From positions 5,417,501 to 5,481,500 of the forward strand of contig NC_014923.1 of assembly GCF_000185905.1 (NCBI RefSeq): DNA of 64,000 nucleotides, given 5' to 3'. This DNA comes from Mesorhizobium ciceri biovar biserrulae WSM1271. GTDB lineage: Bacteria > Pseudomonadota > Alphaproteobacteria > Rhizobiales > Rhizobiaceae. Positions within the stretch are counted from its first letter, which is position 1. Each line of letters starts with the position of its first letter. Below are positions 42,049 through 50,249 of the stretch, piece after piece. Both the position numbers and the translations under genes were made by a program. Under the pieces are notes generated by a model. It saw only the letters and a program-made list of their open reading frames with translations, searched no databases and was not told where the DNA came from.

Positions 42049-42705
42049 TCAGGATTTTCGCGACAGGCCATCTTCCCTGATCGCGCTGACCAGCGTCTCG
42101 CTTCCCTCGCGAAGATGCTGCCTCAGAATGCCTATGGCCCTGTCGCCGTCGCGCCGCCGGCAGGCGGCCAGCAGATCGCGGTGCTCCGTCTGCGAGCGGC
42201 TGCGATAGTCCAGGTTCGACAGCAGGATGCGGACGTAGCGATCGGCGGCATTGTGGTGCGCCTCGATTAAGGCCAGCAATCGATTGTTGCCGCAGGCATC
42301 GTAGAGAGCCAGATGAAAGGCACGGTTCAGCGCGCCCCATCGGCCGACATTGCGCTCCGCGTCGATCTGATCGAGAACCTGTTCCGCCTCGTCGAGCCTG
42401 TCACCGGCGAGATTGGGAAGCGAAAGCCGCAACGCCTCGCATTCGAGCAATTCGCGCAGTGCATAGATTTCACTGATCTCGGCGCTGTCCATCCGGGCGA
42501 CCTGCGCGCCTTTTGTCGGATGGATGGAAACAATGCCTTCGGCTTCCAATTGGCGAAGGGCGTCACGAATTGGCATGCGGCTGAAGCCAAACTGCTCGGC
42601 CAAGTCGTCCTGGCGCAGCGAAGTGCCCGCCTTGATGGTGCCACTGGCAATCGCTTCGCGCAGGACATTGGCGACCTGTTCGGCCACGGTTCGCGGCCCC
42701 TGCAT
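42049..42705 (-). CDS. GntR family (FCD domain) transcriptional regulator
   Basis: This 218-residue protein has a GntR winged helix (AEQVANVLREAIASGTIKAG, LAEQFGFSRMPIRDALRQLE) and an FCD effector domain with the conserved histidines (NRAFHLALYDACGN, EAHHNAADRYV, EHRDLL). The start at 42705 is preferred for GGAAAG upstream; a TTG at 42729 would add eight residues. It lies at the end of the BKACE sugar cluster, which also has a GntR gene at its other end. Confidence 0.9.
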   Translation of the reverse strand: MQGPRTVAEQVANVLREAIASGTIKAGTSLRQDDLAEQFGFSRMPIRDALRQLEAEGIVSIHPTKGAQVARMDSAEISEIYALRELLECEALRLSLPNLAGDRLDEAEQVLDQIDAERNVGRWGALNRAFHLALYDACGNNRLLALIEAHHNAADRYVRILLSNLDYRSRSQTEHRDLLAACRRRDGDRAIGILRQHLREGSETLVSAIREDGLSRKS

Positions 42706-42789
42706 CACGCTTTCCGCAAATCCTGGCAATCGATGCTCCCGTTTGACGCGGGGCGCTCAGCCTAACGGAAACCCCTCTGCATGGATATA

Positions 42790-42802
42790 TGTATGCCTGT
42801 AT
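42790..42802. promoter_or_regulatory. Two TGTAT half-sites upstream of the GntR gene
   Basis: TGTAT occurs at 42790-42794 and 42798-42802 in an AT-rich patch of the otherwise unmarked 189-base gap between the SMP-30 gene and the GntR start. It could be an autoregulatory site or part of a -10 region. The evidence is weak. Confidence 0.2.
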
Positions 42803-42894
42803 ATGCACACGTTCGGCATCAATTGCCAGACTTGCCCGAATTCCTGCGCCAAGGCCTGATCTGCGTATTTTACCGGCGCTTCGCTTGCCTGGCG

Positions 42895-43773
42895 TCAGCC
42901 GCCGAAGCGCGGTTCCGCAACGCCCCTAACGCCAAGGCCTGATATGGCGAACAGGCTGCCGCGCAAAACGCCGTCGCCGGGAAAACGCGGCAGCGGCGGC
43001 TTGGCCATCGAGGTGACGTAGAGGGTGTCGAGCTTCGGTCCGCCGAACATGACGCTGGTGATCTTCTTGACCGGCATGTCGATGATGCGATCGATGCTGC
43101 CATCGGGCGCGTAGCGCACCAGCCTTCCGTCATAGACCAGCGCATTCCAGAGATAGCCCTCGGCGTCGACGGTCGAGCCGTCCGCCGCACCGCCTCGGCT
43201 GGTGTCGACGCGCACGAAGGTACGCCTGTTGGTGGCGGCACCGGTGGCGATATCGTAGTCGTAGGCCCATATCTCCCCGGTCCAGGTATCGGCGAAATAG
43301 AAGGTGCGGTCGTCGGGGCTCCAGCATGGACCGTTGGAGCAGATGATGCCGGAATCGATCCGGGTGACGGAGAAATCCGGATCGAGCCTGTAGAGACCGC
43401 CGGACGGCCCCTCTTCCATCGTATCCATGGAGCCGGCGAAGAAACGGCCGCGCCGGTCGACCTTGCCGTCGTTGAGCCGGTTCATCGGCTTGTCCGGCTC
43501 GGGATCGTGGATCAGCGTCACCTCGCCCGTGGCGAAATCGAGCAGATGGAAGCCGCGCTGCAGCGAGACGACAGCGCCGCCGCCGTCCTTGCGCAGCGCC
43601 ATTGAGCCGATCTTCATCGGCACGTCCCATGACCGGATCTCGCGCCCGTCGGCGGTCGCCCGAAACACGCGCCCGTCGAAGCTGTCGATCCAGTAGAGTC
43701 GTTCCTGTTCGACGTCCCACAGCGGTCCTTCGCCCAGTGTGGTCTTCACGTCCACCACGACTTCGATCTTCAT
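42895..43773 (-). CDS. SMP-30/gluconolactonase family protein
   Basis: This 292-residue six-bladed propeller has the metal-site Glu15 in GEGPLWD, Asn in CSNGPCWSPDDRTFYFADT and Asp in GSTVDAEGYLWNAL. The RLNDGKVDRRGRFFAGSM segment is typical of the family. Members open aldonolactones to aldonic acids. In this operon it would follow the SDR sugar dehydrogenase. GAGGAGGAC precedes ATG 43773; the gap to the BKACE gene is 46 bases. Confidence 0.92.
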   Translation of the reverse strand: MKIEVVVDVKTTLGEGPLWDVEQERLYWIDSFDGRVFRATADGREIRSWDVPMKIGSMALRKDGGGAVVSLQRGFHLLDFATGEVTLIHDPEPDKPMNRLNDGKVDRRGRFFAGSMDTMEEGPSGGLYRLDPDFSVTRIDSGIICSNGPCWSPDDRTFYFADTWTGEIWAYDYDIATGAATNRRTFVRVDTSRGGAADGSTVDAEGYLWNALVYDGRLVRYAPDGSIDRIIDMPVKKITSVMFGGPKLDTLYVTSMAKPPLPRFPGDGVLRGSLFAISGLGVRGVAEPRFGG

Positions 43774-43819
43774 GCCGTCCTCCTCCGTTTTGCGTCTCGC
43801 GACGATTGCTCGGACCGCC

Positions 43820-44782
43820 TCAGAAAGCGACCTTGTCCCCGCCTTTCAATGACAGGATTTCGCGTGCCTCGTCGGGCGTCGCCACCTCCATGCCGAGCCC
43901 TTCGATGATCTTGCGGGCCAGCAAGACCTGCTCGGCGTTCGATTTGGCAAGCTTTCCCTTGCCCGCCCACAGACTGTCCTCCAGCCCGACGCGGATGTTG
44001 CCGCCAAGGGCCGCCGATTGCGCGGCGATGCGCAGTTGGCTGGCGCCGGCGCCCAGCACCGACCACCGGAACTGGTCGCCGAACAGCCGGTCGGCAGTGC
44101 GCTTCATATGGGCGACGTCTTCTGGATGCGTGCCGATGCCGCCGAGCAGCCCGAACACCGACTGCACGAAGAAAGGCGGCTTCACCAGCCCACGGTCGGC
44201 GAAGTGGGAAAGGTTGTACAGATGGGCGATGTCGTAGCACTCGAACTCGAAGCGCGTGCCGTTGTCGTAGCAGGTCGCCAGAATGTACTCGATGTCCTTG
44301 AATGAGTTGCGGAAGACGAGGTCGCGCGTCGCTTCCAGATGCGGCTTTTCCCAATCGAACTTGAAGGTCTCGTATTTGTCGGCCAGGTGATAGAGCCCGA
44401 AATTGATCGAGCCCATGTTGAGCGAGGCGACTTCCGGCTTGAACTGGGCGGCCGGGCGCACGCGCTCCTCGACCTTCATGTAGGGGCTGCCACCGGTGGT
44501 GATGTTGATGGCGGCGTTGGTGCCTTGCTTGACGCGCGGCAGGAAGCGGGCGAAGGCCTCCGGCGTCTGGTCGGGCTTGCCGGTTTCCGGATCGCGGGCA
44601 TGCAGATGCAGGATCGCGGCACCGGCTTCCGCCGCCGCGATCGCCTCCGAAGCGATCTGGTCGGGCGTGATCGGCAGATAGGGCGACATGGTCGGCGTGT
44701 GGATGGCGCCCGTCACCGCGCAGGTGATGATGACCTTGCCCCTGGTCCGTGCAGGTCCCGGCTTGCGACTGGTTTGCGTCAT
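43820..44782 (-). CDS. Beta-keto acid cleavage enzyme (BKACE/KCE family)
   Basis: This 320-residue TIM-barrel protein has the zinc-binding HxH at His59/His61 (AILHLHARDPETGKPDQ), the N-terminal VIITCAVTGAIHTP and the late NIRVGLEDSLW with the conserved Glu. The family condenses a beta-keto acid with acetyl-CoA, giving acetoacetate and a new CoA ester. Known substrates include 3-keto-5-aminohexanoate, dehydrocarnitine and 2-deoxy-3-keto-D-ribonate. Here it sits with a sugar importer, SDR, lactonase and 3-hydroxyacid dehydrogenase, so a 3-keto sugar acid is the best guess. Its start overlaps the dehydrogenase stop as ATGA. Confidence 0.9.
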   Translation of the reverse strand: MTQTSRKPGPARTRGKVIITCAVTGAIHTPTMSPYLPITPDQIASEAIAAAEAGAAILHLHARDPETGKPDQTPEAFARFLPRVKQGTNAAINITTGGSPYMKVEERVRPAAQFKPEVASLNMGSINFGLYHLADKYETFKFDWEKPHLEATRDLVFRNSFKDIEYILATCYDNGTRFEFECYDIAHLYNLSHFADRGLVKPPFFVQSVFGLLGGIGTHPEDVAHMKRTADRLFGDQFRWSVLGAGASQLRIAAQSAALGGNIRVGLEDSLWAGKGKLAKSNAEQVLLARKIIEGLGMEVATPDEAREILSLKGGDKVAF

Positions 44783-45726
44783 TCTCCAAACTCCTGATCC
44801 GATTTTCTCTTGTGGGCGGCGAGCGCCATGAGCCGGCGGTCACGCCACACCTGCCGGTCGCCTAGGCTTTGCTGTGGCAGTCGCTTGCGGCGATCAGCCT
44901 CGACCGTGTCGATGACCTTGCCGGCCCAGTCGACGCGCCGCTGCGTCTGGGGAAAGATGTTGGAATAGATGCCCTGATAGCGCTCGACATAGTCGCGCAC
45001 GCCGCCGGGTGCATTGAGATCGATGGTCTCGAACGGCCCCATGAACGACCAGCGCAGCGCCAGCCCGTCGCGGATGCCGATGTCGACATCCTCGACACTG
45101 GCGTAGCCATCGGCGACAAGCCGGAAAGCTTCCTCAAGCAATGCGCCTTGCAGGCGATTCATGATGAAGCCGTCAAGCTCGTGCTGCATGACCAGTGGCG
45201 CGTGGCCGGCGTCGACGAGGAAGGCGCGGGTTCTCTCGACCGTCTCGGCCGAGGTCCACGGCGCCGGCACGATTTCGGCCGCCGGAATGAGATAGGGCGG
45301 GTTGATCGGATGCACGACCAGGCAGCGCTGCCGCCCTTGCAGATGGTCGGTGAATTTCGACGGCAACAGCGCCGAGGTGGAACTGGCGATGACTGTTCGC
45401 GGATCGGCAAGCGTGTCGATCAAGGAGAACACCTTGCGCTTCACCTCGAGATTCTCGGGCGTGTTCTCCTGGATATGCACGGCACCTGCCAACGCCTCTT
45501 CAAGCCCGGCGACAACGGAGATACGGTCAAGAACCTCACCGGCTTGCTGTCCCCGCAGAAGATCGTTCTGGGCGAGATCGCCGAGCACGCCGGCAATGTA
45601 GTCGCGGGCTCCACCTGTGGCAGTGGGCGACTGGTCCCACATCCGCACGTCATGGCCGGCGCGGGCGAAGCTGATCGCCCAGGCCCGCCCGATGAACCCG
45701 CTTCCGACGATCGCGACATTGGCCAT
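44779..45726 (-). CDS. 3-Hydroxyacyl-CoA dehydrogenase-like NAD enzyme (L-carnitine/L-gulonate 3-dehydrogenase type)
   Basis: This 315-residue protein has a Rossmann motif GSGFIGRAWA (Gly8, Gly10, Gly13), catalytic SSTSALLPSKF and HPINPPYLIPAAEIVP with the active-site His, and GFIMNRLQGALLEEAFRL. It matches the stand-alone, non-CoA branch that oxidises the 3-hydroxyl of L-carnitine or L-gulonate. Here it would make the 3-keto acid for the BKACE that follows with a 4-base overlap. GAGGA precedes ATG 45726. Carnitine as substrate is possible but does not explain the sugar importer and lactonase. Confidence 0.87.
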   Translation of the reverse strand: MANVAIVGSGFIGRAWAISFARAGHDVRMWDQSPTATGGARDYIAGVLGDLAQNDLLRGQQAGEVLDRISVVAGLEEALAGAVHIQENTPENLEVKRKVFSLIDTLADPRTVIASSTSALLPSKFTDHLQGRQRCLVVHPINPPYLIPAAEIVPAPWTSAETVERTRAFLVDAGHAPLVMQHELDGFIMNRLQGALLEEAFRLVADGYASVEDVDIGIRDGLALRWSFMGPFETIDLNAPGGVRDYVERYQGIYSNIFPQTQRRVDWAGKVIDTVEADRRKRLPQQSLGDRQVWRDRRLMALAAHKRKSDQEFGE

Positions 45727-45736
45727 GGATTGTTCC

Positions 45737-46543
45737 TCAAAGTGTTTCGACGTTGCCGTCGACGCCGAGCGATTGGCCGGAAATGTTGATCCCCGCATCG
45801 GAGAGCAGGAAGGCGACCATCGACGCGACATCATAAGGGCTGGTCATGCGGCGCAGCGAGATGTTCTGCAGATAGCGTCCGGTCATCTCCTCGTGGCTGA
45901 TACCGACCTGCTTGGCGCGCGCCGAGATAACCCCTTCGATGCGGGGGCCCTCGATGATGCCGGGCAGGATGGCGTTGACCCTGATGGCGTGCGGCCCGAG
46001 CTCTTTGGCCAAGCTTTGCGTGAAACCGATGACACCGAACTTGGCCGCCGAATAGGGTGTGCGGAAGGCGTAGCCATGGCGGCCGGCGGCCGACGACATC
46101 GAGACGATCGAACCGCCGCCCGCCGCCTTGATCAGCGGCACCGCGCGCCGAGCGCACAGGAACTGGCCGGTCAGGCAGATGTCGATGCAGCGCCGCCAGT
46201 CCGCCGGATCGATCTCGTCGACACCGCCGGTCGGCCCGGCAATGCCGGCATTGTTGATCAGCGCATCGAGCCCGCCGAGTTTTTTCTCGACCGCCTCGAA
46301 CAGACGGTCGACGTCCTGGTCGCGCGAGACGTCGGCCTTGACCGCCGCGACCAGGTCGATCTTGCTGGGAGCAGCGGCCAGCGCCTCGTCGGAAACGTCG
46401 CAGACGACGATGCGGGCGCCGAGGCGTGACAGCGTGTCGGCTATGGCAAACCCGATGCCGCCTGCGCCCGCCGTCACCAGCACGCGCTGGCCTTTCAGTC
46501 CGGTCAAAAATTCGTCCGCCGATGCCGGCGCCCTTGTGCTCAT
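45737..46543 (-). CDS. SDR family NAD(P)-dependent oxidoreductase, probable sugar dehydrogenase
   Basis: This 268-residue classical SDR has TAGAGGIG near residue 24, NNAG at 97-100, catalytic Ser151, Tyr164 and Lys168 (YSAAK), and a C-terminal SGQSLGVDGNVETL. It probably oxidises the imported sugar at C1 to a lactone, or another hydroxyl. The start at 46543 has AAGGACAGGA upstream. The 3-hydroxyacid dehydrogenase gene starts 10 bases after its stop. Confidence 0.9.
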   Translation of the reverse strand: MSTRAPASADEFLTGLKGQRVLVTAGAGGIGFAIADTLSRLGARIVVCDVSDEALAAAPSKIDLVAAVKADVSRDQDVDRLFEAVEKKLGGLDALINNAGIAGPTGGVDEIDPADWRRCIDICLTGQFLCARRAVPLIKAAGGGSIVSMSSAAGRHGYAFRTPYSAAKFGVIGFTQSLAKELGPHAIRVNAILPGIIEGPRIEGVISARAKQVGISHEEMTGRYLQNISLRRMTSPYDVASMVAFLLSDAGINISGQSLGVDGNVETL

Positions 46544-46556
46544 GGTCCTGTCCTTC

Positions 46557-48641
46557 TCATTGCAGCCGCCGTTCGCGCAGCGCCATGACGGCGCCCAGAA
46601 CGACCAGTCCGTAAAGAATTGCCCTCGTGGCATAGGGAAGCGTGGTGCCGGCGAGCAGCATCTGCAGTGCCGTCAGCAACAACACGCCGCCGAGCATGCC
46701 GAGATAGTGGCCGCGCCCGCCGGTGATCAGCGCGCCGCCGACCACCACCACGGCGATCGACGGCAATAGATAGTCGTCGCCCATGCCGAGGCTCGCCTGA
46801 CCCGAAAAGCCGGTCAGCATGACGCCGACAACAGCCGCGCAGACGGCCGAAAGCATGTAGACCAGGATCAGCGTGCGCTCGACGCCGATGCCCGACAAGC
46901 GCGCCGCGCGCAGCCCGTTGCCGATGCCGTAGACGCGCCTTCCGAACGGGGTGCGGCCAAGCAGGAGTACCGCTGCGACGACAAAGACGACCATCAGCAG
47001 CACGATTGGAGTCAGCAGGCCGGCGAGCTTGGCCGTCATGACCCAGCGCAGCATCGGCGAGGAAAACCCGGCCGGCGTTCCCTGCGAATAGAGCAGCGCA
47101 CAGCCTTGCAGAATGCCGTTGGTGGCGAGCGTCATGACGATCGGCGAGATGCCGAGATAGACGATGCCGAAACCATTGGCGAAGCCGATGGCGCAGGCCA
47201 TCACCAAGACGACCGGCAAGGCGTAGACAAGGGCGGCGTCGGAGCCGTTGACCATGCCCGCCAGGATGATGCCGGAGATGCCGATCGTCCACGGCACGGA
47301 GAGATCGAGGCCTCCGGTCAGGATGACGGTTCCCTGCCCGAGCGCCAGGACGGCTAGGAAGGACGATAGCACCAGCAGCGAATTCCAGTACCCCGGATTG
47401 AGGATGGCGCGGCCGAGCCAGATCTGGGTGACAAGCACGATGAGCAGCAGGCAGACATAGGCCGGCAGCGCATAGCGCAGCGTTTCCGCATTGCGCAGAT
47501 GGAAGGCAGGGCGCGGCGATGCCGGACTGCGCTGGGCATGGGCTGGCTCGGCGATCTTGAGACGCCGGTCCACGCGCTCGAGCTGCGAGGGCAATATGCC
47601 GGCGCGCCAGGCGGCGAGCCGGGCACGCGCGGCGCGCAGTTGCACAGCAAGCACCGATGCATGCGAGATCGAGCCGGCAAGTGCTGCCAGCACCAGAATG
47701 GTGCCTTCGGCGATGGTCGCATAATAGGCCGATACGTTGAGCACCAGCAGGATGTTCACCACGATCATCAGGATGTAGGCGCCGAAGACAGAGCCCACCG
47801 GGCCGCCCTGCCCGCCACCGAGGCGCGTGCCGCCGACGACGACCGCCGCGAACATCGACAAGAGCAGCGGATTGCCGACCAGCGGATCGCCGCTGCCGGT
47901 CTGGGCGCTGATGAACACGCCGGCAAGGCCATAGCAGCCGCCGGCGATGACATAGACGGCAAAGCGCACCAGAACGACATTGATGCCGACGGAAGCGGCC
48001 GACTCCGGATCGCTGCCAAGCGCGTAGAGTGCTGTGCCGAAGCGGGTTCCCTTCAGCCAGAACCAGGCGAGCAGGACGACACCGATCACCACCAGCGGCA
48101 TCGGCAGCCAGCCGGCGATCGCGTCGCCGAGATAGAAGGCGCCGAGATCGGGCGACACGAAGCCGCCGGGCTTGTCCATCACCAGCAGCGTGACGCCTTG
48201 CAGGATGAACATGGTCGACAGCGTCACCACGATCGGCTGCATGCGCAGCACCGCGATGAAGAAGCCGTTGAAGGCGCCCACCGCCATGCCGACGCCGATG
48301 CCGACGGTGGTCCACAGAAGGATGCTTGCGCCTGGCGCCATCGGATCCATGCTCGATGCCAGCACGGCATTGACCAGCGATATCACCGCGCCGGCGGACA
48401 GGTCGAAGCCGCCCGACAGGATCACGATCGTCTGGCCGATCGCCGCGAGCGCCGAGGTGGCGCCGCCGCTCGACAGGAACGACACATCGAAATAGGTCAG
48501 CGGCCCGGCGCTGATCCAGTCGACGACGAAGAGCAGGATCGCCAGGACGGCCGCGGCGATCAGCGCGCCGCGATTGCGCACCAGCGCACGGCGCAGTCCG
48601 AAGCCGCCGGGAACAGGGGATGAGGCTGCTGCGCTGCTCAT
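46557..48641 (-). CDS. Sugar ABC transporter permease, two RbsC-type domains fused in one chain
   Basis: This 694-residue protein is about twice the normal permease length and carries two complete RbsC-like units. The first (about residues 20-330) has IGQTIVILSGGFDLSAGAVI and VVVGGTRLGGGQGGPVGSVF. A basic linker follows (about 330-400). The second (about 400-694) has LGQGTVILTGGLDLSVPWTI and VVVGGALITGGRGHYLGMLG. The fusion would supply both halves of the channel. ATG 48641 overlaps the ATPase stop (ATGA), and the SDR gene follows 13 bases later. In the other ribose-type loci here the permeases are separate or single. Confidence 0.92.
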   Translation of the reverse strand: MSSAAASSPVPGGFGLRRALVRNRGALIAAAVLAILLFVVDWISAGPLTYFDVSFLSSGGATSALAAIGQTIVILSGGFDLSAGAVISLVNAVLASSMDPMAPGASILLWTTVGIGVGMAVGAFNGFFIAVLRMQPIVVTLSTMFILQGVTLLVMDKPGGFVSPDLGAFYLGDAIAGWLPMPLVVIGVVLLAWFWLKGTRFGTALYALGSDPESAASVGINVVLVRFAVYVIAGGCYGLAGVFISAQTGSGDPLVGNPLLLSMFAAVVVGGTRLGGGQGGPVGSVFGAYILMIVVNILLVLNVSAYYATIAEGTILVLAALAGSISHASVLAVQLRAARARLAAWRAGILPSQLERVDRRLKIAEPAHAQRSPASPRPAFHLRNAETLRYALPAYVCLLLIVLVTQIWLGRAILNPGYWNSLLVLSSFLAVLALGQGTVILTGGLDLSVPWTIGISGIILAGMVNGSDAALVYALPVVLVMACAIGFANGFGIVYLGISPIVMTLATNGILQGCALLYSQGTPAGFSSPMLRWVMTAKLAGLLTPIVLLMVVFVVAAVLLLGRTPFGRRVYGIGNGLRAARLSGIGVERTLILVYMLSAVCAAVVGVMLTGFSGQASLGMGDDYLLPSIAVVVVGGALITGGRGHYLGMLGGVLLLTALQMLLAGTTLPYATRAILYGLVVLGAVMALRERRLQ

Positions 48642-50170
48642 GCGGCGGCTTCCCCGGCATGGCCGAGCGCCGGGCGCATGATGGCCGGTTCGGTGATGGC
48701 GTCGCCTTCGAGTTCGGCGGCGATGCGCCCGTCATAGAGGACCAGCACCCTGTCGCATTGGTGAACGAGTTCGGGGATCTCCGTCGAGTGCAGCAGGATC
48801 GAACCGCCCGAAGCCACGTAGTTTCGCATCATCACATAAAGCTCGTGCTTGGTGCCGACGTCGATGCCTCGGGTGGGATCGAACAACAGCAGGATGCGGC
48901 TCTGCGCCACCAGCCACTTGGCGATGGCGATCTTCTGCTGGTTGCCGCCGGAAAACGCACCGGCCCGCGTCCACAGCGCGCGGCGGTCGACCTCGACAGT
49001 GGCGAATGCCGCCTCGACGGAGCGGGTCTCGGCTTGCGCGTCGACAAGGCCTAGCCGTGTGAAGCGCGATATCACCGGCAGCGTGGCGTTCTGGCTGCCC
49101 GACAATTTCAGGAACAGGCCTTCGGATTTGCGGTCTTCCGGCACCAGGCCGATGGCCATGTTGGGGCGCAAGGCATCGGCCGGCGAACCGAGCCAGACCT
49201 TGCGGCCGTCGACGAGGATGTGGCCGCGCTCGATCTCGGCCATGCCAAAGCAGGCCAGGAACAGGTCCTGCTGGCCCATGCCTTGCAACCCGGCGACGCC
49301 GAGGATTTCGCCCTTGCGCAGATCGAAGCCCGCGCCGTCGAGCTTGCGTCCGACCTTGAGGTCGCGCACGCCCAGAACCGGCGGACCGAAGGCCTGGGCG
49401 CTGTCCGGCTTGGGCGGAAAGGTCTGCTCGATGCTGCGGCCGATGATCTTTTCGATGACGTCGGCATCCGAGACATCGGCGACCGGCGCGGTGACGATGT
49501 GGCGGCCGTTTCTCAGGATCGTCAGCGTGTCGCACAAAGCGCGGACCTCGCGCATGCGGTGGGTGATGAAGACGATGGTGGTGCCTGCCGCCTTCAGCCT
49601 GGCGATGATGTCGCCCAGCCAGTCGACGTCGCGTCCGGCGAGCGTCGAGGTCGGTTCGTCGAGCAAAAGGATGCGCGGCTTGCGGTAGACGGCGCGCGCG
49701 ATCTCGATCTTCTGGCGCACCGAAAGCTCGAGCTCGCTCACCTCGGCATCGAGATCGACGGAGAAACCGAGATCTTCGATATGGCGGCGAACGGCCTTGC
49801 GCGCAGCACCGCGGCGGATAAGGCCGGAGATGCCGACGGGGGCGTAAGGCAGCAGCATGTTGTCGAGCACGGAGAGATCGCGCACCAGGGTCATCTCCTG
49901 GAATGCTGTCTGCATGCCGAGCGCATGTGCTGCGCGCGGTGCGCCGTAAGCGATCTCCTTGCCGAAGACACGGACATGGCCTTGGCTCGGCCGGACCAGC
50001 CCGGACAGCAGCTTCACCAGTGTCGACTTGCCGGCTCCGTTTTCACCGAGCAGGGCATGGACGCTGCCGGGCGCGATCGCAAACGACACGCCGTCCAGCG
50101 CGACGGTCGGGCCGAACGCCTTGCTGATGCCGTCGATCTCGATGGCGGGGAGCTCGGAGTGTTCTGTCAT
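48638..50170 (-). CDS. Sugar ABC transporter ATP-binding protein (RbsA type, two domains)
   Basis: This 510-residue protein has two nucleotide-binding domains. The first has Walker A GENGAGKST, a degenerate signature ELSVRQKIEIARAV and Walker B ILLLDEPTSTLAG. The second has GVAGLQGMGQQDLF, FSGGNQQKIAIAKWL and LLLFDPTRGIDVGTKHE. This is the normal single-chain arrangement, in contrast to the split version at 12460-13948. The start at 50170 follows GAGGACA. It works with the fused permease and the binding protein upstream. Confidence 0.93.
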   Translation of the reverse strand: MTEHSELPAIEIDGISKAFGPTVALDGVSFAIAPGSVHALLGENGAGKSTLVKLLSGLVRPSQGHVRVFGKEIAYGAPRAAHALGMQTAFQEMTLVRDLSVLDNMLLPYAPVGISGLIRRGAARKAVRRHIEDLGFSVDLDAEVSELELSVRQKIEIARAVYRKPRILLLDEPTSTLAGRDVDWLGDIIARLKAAGTTIVFITHRMREVRALCDTLTILRNGRHIVTAPVADVSDADVIEKIIGRSIEQTFPPKPDSAQAFGPPVLGVRDLKVGRKLDGAGFDLRKGEILGVAGLQGMGQQDLFLACFGMAEIERGHILVDGRKVWLGSPADALRPNMAIGLVPEDRKSEGLFLKLSGSQNATLPVISRFTRLGLVDAQAETRSVEAAFATVEVDRRALWTRAGAFSGGNQQKIAIAKWLVAQSRILLLFDPTRGIDVGTKHELYVMMRNYVASGGSILLHSTEIPELVHQCDRVLVLYDGRIAAELEGDAITEPAIMRPALGHAGEAAA

Positions 50171-50199
50171 TGTCCTCGATCGCCGGCTTGGCATGGATT

Positions 50200-50231
50200 G
50201 ACGACGCACGGACAGTTGTCCGTGCATCGTC
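50200..50231. terminator. Intercistronic hairpin between binding-protein and ATPase genes
   Basis: GACGACGCACGGACA and its near reverse complement form a 15-bp stem with one mismatch and a 2-base loop, in the 79-base gap. No T-run follows in either direction, suggesting mRNA stabilisation or partial termination after the binding-protein gene. Confidence 0.7.
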
Positions 50232-50249
50232 ACACGCGCCTTGGGAGGC

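Noticed and set aside
43820..45726. L-carnitine degradation (dehydrogenase plus dehydrocarnitine cleavage) as the function of this gene pair
   Set aside because: Not excluded, but the sugar importer, SDR and SMP-30 lactonase in the same operon make a sugar acid more likely.
47499..48623. A plus-strand open frame of 374 codons inside the fused permease
   Set aside because: Its translation is highly charged, rich in Asp, Arg, His and Gln, as expected from the antisense strand of a membrane-protein gene.
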